Assembly (NCBI GenBank): GCA_018667995.1
Contig: JABIQT010001143.1
Coordinates: 1-6,445 of the forward strand
Source: Candidatus Latescibacterota bacterium
GTDB taxonomy: Bacteria > JAAXHH01 > JABIQT01
Length of the DNA stretch: 6,445 nucleotides
Reading direction: 5' to 3'
Both the position numbers and the translations under genes were made by a program. Below, in pieces: positions 1 to 6,270 of the stretch (position 1 is the stretch's first letter; the number at the start of each line of letters is the position of its first letter). The notes under the pieces were generated by a model. The model did no database searches. It worked only from the letters and a program-made list of their open reading frames with translations, and was not told where the DNA came from.

Positions 1-162
1 ATCGAGGCTCCCGATCATGATCGCCCTTGTCCCCTCCACGGTGAAGGACACGGGATCTCTTGCCTCCGGAGGGAAAACGGAAGGGCTTGTTCCGGCGGGA
101 TTGGAACCACCACATCCCATGGATAGGAGGGACAGGGCCACGACATTGAGTATTTTGGTCAT
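1..162 (-). CDS. Putative lipoprotein, N-terminal fragment (cut by window edge)
   Basis: The minus-strand frame reads open for 54 codons from an ATG at 162 to the window edge, so only the N-terminus is visible. It begins MTKILNVVALSLLSMGCGGS: a short start with one lysine, a hydrophobic stretch, then Cys17 followed by Gly-Gly-Ser. This looks like a type II (lipoprotein) signal peptide with a flexible linker after the cysteine; residues 18-35 are rich in Gly, Ser and Pro. The lipobox (S-M-G-C) is not ideal, because a Leu at -3 is more usual. The ATG lacks an obvious Shine-Dalgarno sequence. The gene starts 46 bp after the stop of the radical SAM gene on the same strand and may be co-transcribed with it. 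The mature domain lies outside the window, so no function can be given. A competing plus-strand frame (17-382) has no protein-like features. Confidence 0.6.
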   Translation of the reverse strand, partial: MTKILNVVALSLLSMGCGGSNPAGTSPSVFPPEARDPVSFTVEGTRAIMIGSLD

Positions 163-208
163 GGGCGGTATCGATGGGGTCTGGATTTCAGGAATGCATC
201 AAGCGCCA

Positions 209-1108
209 CTAACTTACGCCATAATAAACCTCGACAGGAGCCCCCACACGCATCCTGACCGAATCTCCCAGGCGATCCATCGCTTCGTTACTGAGTGGCG
301 CAACGTAGTCCTCCGCGGGTTGCCGGGCGACCGTATAGAGTTGGACCAATTTTATATCTCCGCCAGAATTCAAGACATCTGAAAGTACGTCACAGTAGGC
401 ATCGATCTCAGCCTCCGGTGGAGGTGCACCGTCAACCTTCATGAAAAGACTCTGAATTACCAGTGGGCGGGCGTTTGCAGCAGTCTTGATATTCTCCAGT
501 ATCTGTGAAAACGAGACGCGAGTCCTGTCAATCTTCTTGTAATAGTCTTCTGTGCCAGCATCAAGTTTGGCCCATATTTCACCGTTGTGGGCATCCAAAT
601 AGTCCAGCGCGTTGCGAACGTGCTCACGCTGGAATAATGTGCAGTTGGTAATTACGACGAGTTTTACATCGTCCAGACCGAGTGCATCGCGCGTCTCGGC
701 TGCGAGCTGAACCACTTCGTGAAATCTCGGATTTGAGGTCGGTTCACCATCGCCCGAGAAGGCGATATCATTCACTCGCTTCACGCTATCTGGGACACCT
801 TCAAAAGGAGGACGTTCGAAAAGAGTTCCGTCATGTACCCATGTCATTAGCTGTTTCAGTTCAGAAGACAGAATGTCCAAGTCGACTTCTCGATGGACGG
901 GGGCGATGTCGCGGTCAACCTGGCAATAGATACAGTCGAAGTTGCAGATCTTGTCTGGATTGAGATTGACACCTATGGAAACGCCTTTTGATCTCCGTGA
1001 CAGCACCGGATAGACATATCGGTTTTCTTCCCACAATCTGGGGTGCTCCGACACAGCGGCGCGCACAGCGTCATTTTCAATCATATTCTTCGGGTCACGC
1101 TCAGACAT
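209..1108 (-). CDS. Radical SAM protein, COG0731 (wyosine-synthetase-like) family
   Basis: This is a 299-residue radical SAM enzyme expected in the cytosol. The 4Fe-4S/SAM cluster motif CxxxCxxC is seen as C55, C59 and C62 (CNFDCIYC), preceded by SIGVNLNPDK, a run typical of COG0731 proteins. A GGEP-like motif that contacts SAM is present as GDGEPT (119-124). KLDAG (181-185) is another family hallmark. COG0731 is named for archaeal and eukaryotic TYW1, which builds the imidazoline ring of wyosine on tRNA-Phe. Stand-alone bacterial members have no flavodoxin domain and are mostly uncharacterised, so the substrate is unknown. The start is set at 1108 (MSERD) because a GGAG lies 7 nt upstream; an in-frame TTG at 1132 would add eight residues but has no such site. 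The gene follows a 258 bp gap and precedes the putative lipoprotein gene. Confidence 0.95.
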   Translation of the reverse strand: MSERDPKNMIENDAVRAAVSEHPRLWEENRYVYPVLSRRSKGVSIGVNLNPDKICNFDCIYCQVDRDIAPVHREVDLDILSSELKQLMTWVHDGTLFERPPFEGVPDSVKRVNDIAFSGDGEPTSNPRFHEVVQLAAETRDALGLDDVKLVVITNCTLFQREHVRNALDYLDAHNGEIWAKLDAGTEDYYKKIDRTRVSFSQILENIKTAANARPLVIQSLFMKVDGAPPPEAEIDAYCDVLSDVLNSGGDIKLVQLYTVARQPAEDYVAPLSNEAMDRLGDSVRMRVGAPVEVYYGVS

Positions 1109-1115
1109 GCTTGGT

Positions 1116-1119
1116 CTCC
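1116..1119 (-). promoter_or_regulatory. Ribosome binding site of the radical SAM gene
   Basis: GGAG on the minus strand with a 7-nt spacer to the ATG at 1108. It decides the start in favour of MSERD over the upstream in-frame TTG at 1132. Confidence 0.65.
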
Positions 1120-1366
1120 GTTTGTAACACAAAATATGGACCGTGATTCCGCGCCCCGCCTGGGTAACAAGGCTTATGGCAGATGACTACAGATAATCTT
1201 GTCGGTAAACACGATCAAATCTTGGTGCCCTGAGCCACCTGGTTAGAGCCTGCGAAAACCACCGAAGTGACGCAGATCAGGGCCCTAGCACCGACTCCAA
1301 CGGTCCCGATGCTCTGGACGGCGAATATCAATTCGTGTTCATGCTTGTTAATGGGCAATCATTATA

Positions 1367-1738
1367 TCATTTGGGCGGCACAACACATAGAAATCCGAGG
1401 GTTTCTTCTCCAATACTCTCGAACTGGTGTTGTTCGTTCGGTTCGATGTAAACGACATCACCTGGACCAACCTCATGTACCTCCCACCCCATCAACACCC
1501 GGGCTTTGCCTTTGAGGATGTACACGCCATGGTCGTGTTCGTGCCGGTCAAAGGAAGACTGGCCGCCCGGGGTAATCTCAAAATAGCGCATGGCGAAATT
1601 CTGGGCGCCATCTTCCGGTCCGATTACCACCCGCATCGAGCCGCCAACAGCACCACCCCTCGTATAGGCCCCAGCCTCCACGTTCTCCCAGTCGAATTCC
1701 GAGGCGCCATCGCCTTTGTAACGGTGCACAACACCCAT
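1367..1738 (-). CDS. Small single-domain cupin (cupin_2) protein
   Basis: A 123-residue single-domain cupin, the usual size for the cupin_2 family; it has no signal peptide. Cupin motif 1 is at about 58-77 (GG...RHEHDHGVYILKG), giving metal-binding His66 and His68. The canonical Glu of this motif is missing (Gly71/Val72/Tyr73 occupy its place), while an extra His70 is present. Motif 2 is at about 93-108 (GDVVYIEPNEQH), giving His104 as the third likely ligand. The family binds Fe, Mn, Zn or Ni and includes dioxygenases, isomerases and sugar- or ligand-binding proteins; the substrate here cannot be told. The ATG at 1738 has a strong Shine-Dalgarno site. It is the last gene of a minus-strand run, 54 bp after the sialidase-like gene, and may share a transcript with it and the diiron gene. 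Confidence 0.95.
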   Translation of the reverse strand: MGVVHRYKGDGASEFDWENVEAGAYTRGGAVGGSMRVVIGPEDGAQNFAMRYFEITPGGQSSFDRHEHDHGVYILKGKARVLMGWEVHEVGPGDVVYIEPNEQHQFESIGEETLGFLCVVPPK

Positions 1739-1745
1739 CTCGACA

Positions 1746-1753
1746 TCCTCCCT
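1746..1753 (-). promoter_or_regulatory. Strong ribosome binding site of the cupin gene
   Basis: AGGGAGGA on the minus strand, with GGAGG placed 8 nt before the ATG at 1738. It is the best Shine-Dalgarno match in the window, implying that the cupin is translated on its own initiation rather than by coupling to the upstream gene. Confidence 0.75.
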
Positions 1754-1786
1754 CTCCGGTCTGAAAAATGGGCTGTCATCCCGGAG
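1754..1786 (-). repeat. Imperfect hairpin / inverted repeat in the sialidase-cupin gap
   Basis: On the minus strand CTCCGG (1781-1786) and CCGGAG (1754-1759) form perfect 6-bp arms around a 21-nt loop. The loop region holds a shorter GGG/CCC stem followed by ATTTTT. The structure sits directly upstream of the cupin ribosome binding site and could be a weak attenuator or an mRNA-processing or stability element. The arms are short, so chance is a real alternative. Confidence 0.3.
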
Positions 1787-1792
1787 TTGTGT

Positions 1793-2860
1793 TCATGACA
1801 GTTTCAATGCATCGATTTCTGATAGTTTGAACCGCGAGCTAACAACGGAGTGTTTTTCTGGACCTGGACGATATTTAATATAGGTCGTCGCGACGAACGT
1901 TCCGTCGGGCAATAACTCAAGGCCCGGATAACCACAATCTGAGACCCCCTCAGCATGGCTGTGCAGGAGTTTGACACGATACTGCCCATCGGCACCATCT
2001 ACGATGTCCTGGAACGTACCCACCCATGCCACAAAGTGTCCTCTCGTAGCACTGTCGGCGGCCATGTCCCGAAAGCAGATGACTAATCGTCCATCGTCTG
2101 AATATCTGGGCTGATGGCGATCACCGGTCAGCGGCCACGACGTCTCAACTGGTTCGGACCATGTCGCGCCCTCATCGTGGCTGAAGGTGACCAACGCATT
2201 GTACTTACGGCTGTTCTCACGCATCAGGCAGGCAATGGTCGCACCATCAGGAGATCGGATCAATGCAGGCTCACAAGGCACGGCATCGGGGTACTGCGAC
2301 GGATTCTCATCGGCGATCAACTGCTCGGCAGACCAGGTCAATCCACCGTCGTCGGATACACTGCACAGCGTGCAGTGTCGACTCCATGCCCCCAAAAGTC
2401 TCCCACCATCTAAAGGGATCATTGCGGTAAAGGGCATCACCGTCGACAGGCCATTTTGTTGGAGTGGGGACCAGGTATTACCATCATCCAGCGAAACGGA
2501 CTGCCTCATAGCGCCGTTTCCTTCGAACACGAAAATGCGCGCTACCTGGTCTGGCCCTACGAATCGGAATAGTGCAGGGCAATTATTGGCAGTTGACCAG
2601 TTAACCGGCACCTCCAGAGGTCTGCTCCAGTGCAGTCCTGTATCCTCGCTGCGTCTGAGCACTACACCGGGACCTCCATGTCCCAGTGGATAAACACAGA
2701 ACATGGTTTTCTGATCGGGCATCAACAATGTTGTGGGATGTCCTTGATAGGAATCGGGTGTTCCCTGCGATACTACTACTTGTCGCCCAGTGTCTTCCGA
2801 TATATCAATTATGGTGATGCGCTGTCCCAATTGTGCTCCATCTCTGAATTGGTAGATCAT
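1793..2860 (-). CDS. BNR-repeat / sialidase-family beta-propeller protein
   Basis: A 355-residue protein of the sialidase (BNR/Asp-box) superfamily, expected to fold as a six-bladed beta-propeller. Four Asp-boxes of the S-x-D-x-G-x-x-W type are visible: 71-78 (SEDTGLHW), 123-130 (SLDDGNTW), 169-176 (SDDGGLTW) and 227-234 (SHDEGATW). The N-terminal GHPTTLL...GHGGP region and the C-terminal YPGLELLPDGTFVATTYIKY (311-330) resemble bacterial proteins annotated as exo-alpha-sialidases. Candidate active-site residues are Glu198, Arg214, Arg264 and Tyr327 or Tyr330, by pattern only. No signal peptide or anchor is seen, which is unusual for a sialidase acting on external glycans, so it may act in the cytosol on small sugars or not be a sialidase. 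The ATG at 2860 is the first possible start, since an in-frame TAG lies three codons upstream; its Shine-Dalgarno site is weak. It lies 28 bp after the diiron gene. Confidence 0.92.
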   Translation of the reverse strand: MIYQFRDGAQLGQRITIIDISEDTGRQVVVSQGTPDSYQGHPTTLLMPDQKTMFCVYPLGHGGPGVVLRRSEDTGLHWSRPLEVPVNWSTANNCPALFRFVGPDQVARIFVFEGNGAMRQSVSLDDGNTWSPLQQNGLSTVMPFTAMIPLDGGRLLGAWSRHCTLCSVSDDGGLTWSAEQLIADENPSQYPDAVPCEPALIRSPDGATIACLMRENSRKYNALVTFSHDEGATWSEPVETSWPLTGDRHQPRYSDDGRLVICFRDMAADSATRGHFVAWVGTFQDIVDGADGQYRVKLLHSHAEGVSDCGYPGLELLPDGTFVATTYIKYRPGPEKHSVVSSRFKLSEIDALKLS

Positions 2861-2888
2861 GATCCACTATAAAGGATACATGTACTGA

Positions 2889-3944
2889 CTACATGAAATT
2901 TCTCACTCCGGCGCCGTGCAGTTCACTGATGCGTTCGGCAGCTTCCTGATCAAAACCAATGGACACCAGTTCCCGAACACGTTTTCCGTGCATTTCCTCG
3001 TAGAGTTCCCGGACCTTGGCACGGCCCTTGGCAAGCTGGTCGGGGTGGGAACCACCGCCTGCGAGCGTCATCATTGCCTTCAAAACGAATGGGCTGGTTC
3101 CGGACGCCTGCTGTAGAAAGGAAGTCCTTTCCTCGGCCGCCGCCAATAGTTGATCTTTGATCGAAGGATCTCGGTCGATATGATAACTGAAGTGCGAGAT
3201 CCCGTATCCCACGTGCCGGCCTTCGTCCTGACGCGCTAATCTGAATGCCTTTGCGGTAACCGGATCGGGAGCTATTTCCTCGAGGAACATGAGCAACTCC
3301 ATGAAGGTGCCTTCACCCAGCACATGCATGAGAAAGGAGCCATTGGAGTAGTTGTCCTGGGAAAGTAAGCTCTTGAGCGACCATTCAGTGGCTGCAGACA
3401 CGTATTGAAGTCCACCACCATTGGCCAAAGCCCGTTTTGTGAAGACCTCTGCGTGTCTTGCCTCGTCCATAACTTGTGTTGAGAGAAAGAGGACCACTTC
3501 TGTAAACTGGGGGTCGATCCGGCTCATGAACTTAGCCGGCAGATACATGGCCAGATATTCGTTTTGTATCAGGAAAGTGCAGATCTGGCAGACCGCCTGC
3601 TCCAGGTCATCCGGCAGTTCCGGAAGGTCTTGCCACGGTATATCCGTAGTGGCATCCCATTGTCCTGCTTTTCCCTGCTCGTACAGATCTGCAATATTGT
3701 CGGCCCACACGTCGGTCTTTTCCCGGATAGTGAATCCAAAATCGGGTGTATTTGGATCCACGATAGAGCCCCGCTGGGCTAACCCACGATTAGGCAGGGC
3801 GGTTTCGGGCACCTCCCCGGCTTTTCCCACCTGGCAATCACGCATCAGAAGACCTTTTCCGGTCTTGGGATCTACCCGAATTCCCCAGTCTGGCGTTCCC
3901 CAGGTCGAGGTATCTGGCAGCTGAATAATGGCATCGTCGGCCAT
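2889..3944 (-). CDS. Diiron ferritin-like superfamily protein (R2 / monooxygenase-like)
   Basis: A 351-residue helical protein with the carboxylate-bridged diiron pattern of the ferritin-like superfamily (ribonucleotide reductase R2, R2lox and bacterial multicomponent monooxygenase hydroxylases). Candidate ligands in order are Glu129 (QNEYLAMY), Glu161/His164 (DEARH), Glu211 or Glu216 (GEGTFMEL), and Glu241/His244 (DEGRH). The two ExxH motifs and their spacing make an O2-activating di-metal site likely. Substrate and partners are unknown; no reductase, coupling protein or NrdA lies nearby, so a radical-generating R2 role is not supported. An unusual CxxC (Cys119, Cys122) lies just before the first ligand. 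The start is placed at 3944 (MADDA) because AAGGGA lies 8 nt upstream; an in-frame ATG at 3962 and a GTG at 3977 would extend it by 6 or 11 residues but lack such a site. It is the first gene of a possible three-gene operon and is divergent from the ClC gene. Confidence 0.92.
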   Translation of the reverse strand: MADDAIIQLPDTSTWGTPDWGIRVDPKTGKGLLMRDCQVGKAGEVPETALPNRGLAQRGSIVDPNTPDFGFTIREKTDVWADNIADLYEQGKAGQWDATTDIPWQDLPELPDDLEQAVCQICTFLIQNEYLAMYLPAKFMSRIDPQFTEVVLFLSTQVMDEARHAEVFTKRALANGGGLQYVSAATEWSLKSLLSQDNYSNGSFLMHVLGEGTFMELLMFLEEIAPDPVTAKAFRLARQDEGRHVGYGISHFSYHIDRDPSIKDQLLAAAEERTSFLQQASGTSPFVLKAMMTLAGGGSHPDQLAKGRAKVRELYEEMHGKRVRELVSIGFDQEAAERISELHGAGVRNFM

Positions 3945-3952
3945 GGAACATT

Positions 3953-3958
3953 TCCCTT
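3953..3958 (-). promoter_or_regulatory. Ribosome binding site of the diiron gene
   Basis: AAGGGA on the minus strand, 8 nt before the ATG at 3944. It supports the MADDA start over the in-frame ATG at 3962 and GTG at 3977. Confidence 0.55.
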
Positions 3959-4001
3959 TCATTGCCGGTGCATTCACGCTGTAATCCGACGTGCATTGCT
4001 A

Positions 4002-4030
4002 TTGACTTTGTGGGTGTTTATACGTACAGT
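4002..4030 (+). promoter_or_regulatory. Possible sigma70-type promoter for the ClC gene
   Basis: TTGACT (4002-4007, 5 of 6 to the -35 consensus) and TACAGT (4025-4030, 4 of 6 to the -10 consensus) are separated by exactly 17 bp. Transcription would start near 4037, leaving a leader of about 150 nt that includes the inverted repeat at 4111-4139. This assumes an E. coli-like sigma factor, which is not established for this organism. Confidence 0.3.
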
Positions 4031-4044
4031 AACAGACCGGAAAC

Positions 4045-4073
4045 ATGATAACCACAACACCTGAAAAGCACAA
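4045..4073 (-). promoter_or_regulatory. Possible promoter for the diiron-BNR-cupin genes
   Basis: On the minus strand TTGTGC (4068-4073, weak -35) and TATCAT (4045-4050, 5 of 6 to the -10 consensus) are 17 bp apart, giving a leader of about 95 nt. A second -10-like TATAAA lies at 4017-4022 without a good -35. The -35 match is poor. If real, it would overlap the start region of the candidate plus-strand promoter. Confidence 0.2.
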
Positions 4074-4110
4074 GATGTACTTGGCAAATATAGAACCGAA
4101 AAAGCACCTG

Positions 4111-4139
4111 AAAGATCTTGTTTCACCCACCAGATCTTT
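4111..4139. repeat. Perfect 8-bp inverted repeat upstream of the ClC gene
   Basis: AAAGATCT (4111-4118) and AGATCTTT (4132-4139) are exact inverted copies separated by 13 nt; each contains the palindrome AGATCT. The centres of the AGATCT units are 19 bp apart, about two helical turns. The repeat ends 49 nt before the ClC start and is followed by only one more T, so it is a poor intrinsic terminator. It could be an operator for a dimeric regulator or a leader hairpin. Confidence 0.4.
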
Positions 4140-4176
4140 TCCCGCTAATAGCGTCTCCGCACTCTCTGTTATACGC

Positions 4177-4182
4177 AAAAGG
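4177..4182 (+). promoter_or_regulatory. Ribosome binding site of the ClC gene
   Basis: AAAAGG with a 6-nt spacer to the ATG at 4189. The later in-frame ATG at 4255 has no such site, and the one at 4276 has GGAG only 3 nt away, so the longest start is preferred. Confidence 0.5.
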
Positions 4183-4188
4183 TAGTCG

Positions 4189-6270
4189 ATGTCCCTTCCC
4201 AGTTTAAAACTGTTCCGAATCTGGCGTGTATATCTACGAAGCATATCTCAATGGATGCATACCAATTCGGAGCGAATGCGCACCACTGAAAACGTCTTCA
4301 TGATTGGTGCGGCCATCATTATTGGTACGCTGGCCGGTTTTGGCGCCATCGGCTTTCGATGGTTGATCCATGCTATTCAGGATCTGTCTCACCCGGACTG
4401 GGGAGGCACCCTGGATTCTATAATGCAAATCCCCTGGTACTATAAGCTGGGCATTCCTGCAGCAGGTGGCGCGATTGTGGGGCCGTTAGTCTACTTCGGG
4501 GCTCGAGAAGCCAAGGGGCACGGTGTTCCGGAAGTTATGGAGGCGGTTGCTCTCAGGGGAGGGCGGATCCGGCCGCGGGTCGTGGTTGTGAAGTCACTGG
4601 CATCTGCTATCAGTATCGGAACGGGAATGTCTGTCGGCCGAGAAGGCCCAATCGCTCAGATTGGCTCTGCCATTGGATCCACACTTGGACAGTTGTTCAA
4701 AGTGAATACCAGACGCCTCCGAACGTTTGTGGGATGTGGTGCCGCAGCCGGCATCGCTGCAACCTTCAATGCGCCGATCGCGGGGGCACTGTTCGCGCTT
4801 GAAGTCATACTGGGTGGTTTCGCCATAAGCTGGTTCAGTCCGATCGTGATCTCATCTGTTGTAGCTACAGTGATATCGCGCCATTTTCTCGGTGATATAC
4901 CCGCCTTTATCGTACCTACTTACACATTGGTTAATCCATCGGAGTTTGTGTTCTATGGTATATTGGGTGTCCTGGCTGCCTTTGCGGGAGTGGCGTTCAT
5001 TAAGATTCTCTACTTTACGGAAGATTACTATGATGGGATTCCGATACCTGACTGGGCAAAACCGGTAACAGGAGGGCTCCTGATCGGCGCCATTGCCATG
5101 GCATATCCACATATACTTGGAGTGGGTTACGAGGCCATGGATATGGCTCTGTTTGGAGACCTAGCCTGGCACACGCTTCTCATTCTGGCCGCAGCAAAAC
5201 TGGTTGCCACATCCATAACACTGGGTGCCGGGGGATCGGGAGGGGTGTTCGCGCCGTCTCTCTTCATGGGAAGTATGCTGGGCGGCGCGTTTGGCACAGG
5301 GGTGAATCACTACTTCCCTGAAATCTCCGCGTCCAGTGGCGCATATGCCCTCGTAGCCATGGGAGCAATGGTATCTGCCACGACTCGTGCACCGATAACT
5401 TCCATCCTGATTATCTTCGAGCTGACCAATGACTACAAGATCATTCTACCGTTAATGATCACCTGTATCTTGAGTACGTTGATTTCCTCCTACCTGCTCA
5501 AACCATCTATTTACACACTGAAACTGAACCGACGTGGTATAGACATCCACAAAAACCAGGAGACCAATATCCTCCGCTCGCTCTTTGTCAGCGGCGCCCG
5601 CTCGGACAAATTTGAAACGGTACAACCCCAGGCAACACTGGATGAACTATTGGTGAAACTTGCTGGCAGCTCGCATACGGAATTCTATATACTCGGAGAA
5701 TCAGGCTCTCTGGATGGGGTAGTCACCTTTGACGATATCCGGAATATGCTGATGCACGGCGACACGCCAGACGGAGCAATTCTTGCCTACGACCTTGCGC
5801 GCGCCGATTTCCCAACCGTCACCGACGACGACACGCTGGACCGCGTGTTGCTCCTATTCGGCAGGCACAACGTGGATGAGTTTCCTGTAGTTGATACGGA
5901 GAACCGACGCCTCATCGGGGTCGTCGACAGGGAACACGTGATGAACGCCTACAATCGCGAGGTGGCGCGCCGGGACCTCGCCGGCGAAGTCAGTTCTATG
6001 GTCTCGTCATTGGGTCATGATCGGGTGGTGGAATTAGGCCAGGATTACGCCATGGTGGAGATCCAGGCTCCATCCCGATTCGTTGATCGGACAATACGGC
6101 AGCTCAATATTCGGGCACGATATGATGTGCAAGTGCTATTGATTAAGAAACTGGACACGACAGGCACCTCTACGCACTTTGTGCCCGGGCCGGATTATCT
6201 GGTTGAGAAGGAAGACATTCTGCTCCTTGCCGGCAACAATGAGAGCATACAACGCGTCCGGAACGTATAG
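4189..6270 (+). CDS. ClC-family chloride channel/transporter with two CBS domains and RCK_C domain
   Basis: A 693-residue inner-membrane ClC protein. The membrane part (about 33-445) holds the anion-pathway motifs: GHGVP (110-114, the GSGIP position), GREGP (150-154, gating Glu152), GVFAP (352-356, the GxFxP motif) and Tyr442 (PSIY). The internal proton glutamate of ClC antiporters (Glu203 in E. coli ClcA) aligns with Val206 in LFALEV, as in many ClC channels. The central Ser107 position aligns with His111. The cytosolic part has CBS1 (about 475-525), CBS2 (about 537-592) and a C-terminal RCK_C/TrkA-C-like domain (about 608-690), which begins near the VELGQDYAMVEIQ stretch and includes PGPDYLVEKEDILLLAG. 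CBS pairs bind adenine nucleotides and RCK_C domains bind small ligands in cation transporters, so ligand gating is likely. The protein probably moves Cl- or another anion; whether it is a channel or an antiporter is unresolved. The gene is monocistronic in this window. Confidence 0.97.
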   Translation: MSLPSLKLFRIWRVYLRSISQWMHTNSERMRTTENVFMIGAAIIIGTLAGFGAIGFRWLIHAIQDLSHPDWGGTLDSIMQIPWYYKLGIPAAGGAIVGPLVYFGAREAKGHGVPEVMEAVALRGGRIRPRVVVVKSLASAISIGTGMSVGREGPIAQIGSAIGSTLGQLFKVNTRRLRTFVGCGAAAGIAATFNAPIAGALFALEVILGGFAISWFSPIVISSVVATVISRHFLGDIPAFIVPTYTLVNPSEFVFYGILGVLAAFAGVAFIKILYFTEDYYDGIPIPDWAKPVTGGLLIGAIAMAYPHILGVGYEAMDMALFGDLAWHTLLILAAAKLVATSITLGAGGSGGVFAPSLFMGSMLGGAFGTGVNHYFPEISASSGAYALVAMGAMVSATTRAPITSILIIFELTNDYKIILPLMITCILSTLISSYLLKPSIYTLKLNRRGIDIHKNQETNILRSLFVSGARSDKFETVQPQATLDELLVKLAGSSHTEFYILGESGSLDGVVTFDDIRNMLMHGDTPDGAILAYDLARADFPTVTDDDTLDRVLLLFGRHNVDEFPVVDTENRRLIGVVDREHVMNAYNREVARRDLAGEVSSMVSSLGHDRVVELGQDYAMVEIQAPSRFVDRTIRQLNIRARYDVQVLLIKKLDTTGTSTHFVPGPDYLVEKEDILLLAGNNESIQRVRNV

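Noticed and set aside
17-382. Plus-strand open frame overlapping the lipoprotein and the radical SAM 3' end
   Set aside because: It spans two better-supported minus-strand frames and its predicted protein shows no domain, motif or signal features.
1260-1269. CAC-TTCG-GTG mini-hairpin on the minus strand followed by GGTTTT, considered as a cupin terminator
   Set aside because: Only three strong base pairs and a four-T run, about 100 nt past the stop; too weak to call.
1361-1366. Consensus -10 hexamer TATAAT on the minus strand just after the cupin stop
   Set aside because: No acceptable -35 at 16-18 bp spacing, and the radical SAM gene starts about 250 bp further on; likely chance.
1109-1366. 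258 bp gap scanned for a tRNA, small RNA or small gene
   Set aside because: No T-loop or cloverleaf pattern, and the minus-strand ATGs near the cupin end hit stops within a few codons; the plus-strand frame at 1267-1515 runs into the cupin region without features.
1427-1798. Plus-strand open frame antisense to the cupin gene
   Set aside because: It mirrors the cupin coding region, which has clear motifs and a strong ribosome binding site; the antisense product has no recognisable features.
2187-2693. Plus-strand open frame antisense to the sialidase-like gene
   Set aside because: It is a shadow of a coding strand with four Asp-boxes; its composition is not protein-like.
3421-3924. Plus-strand open frame antisense to the diiron gene
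   Set aside because: It is a shadow of a frame with conserved diiron motifs.
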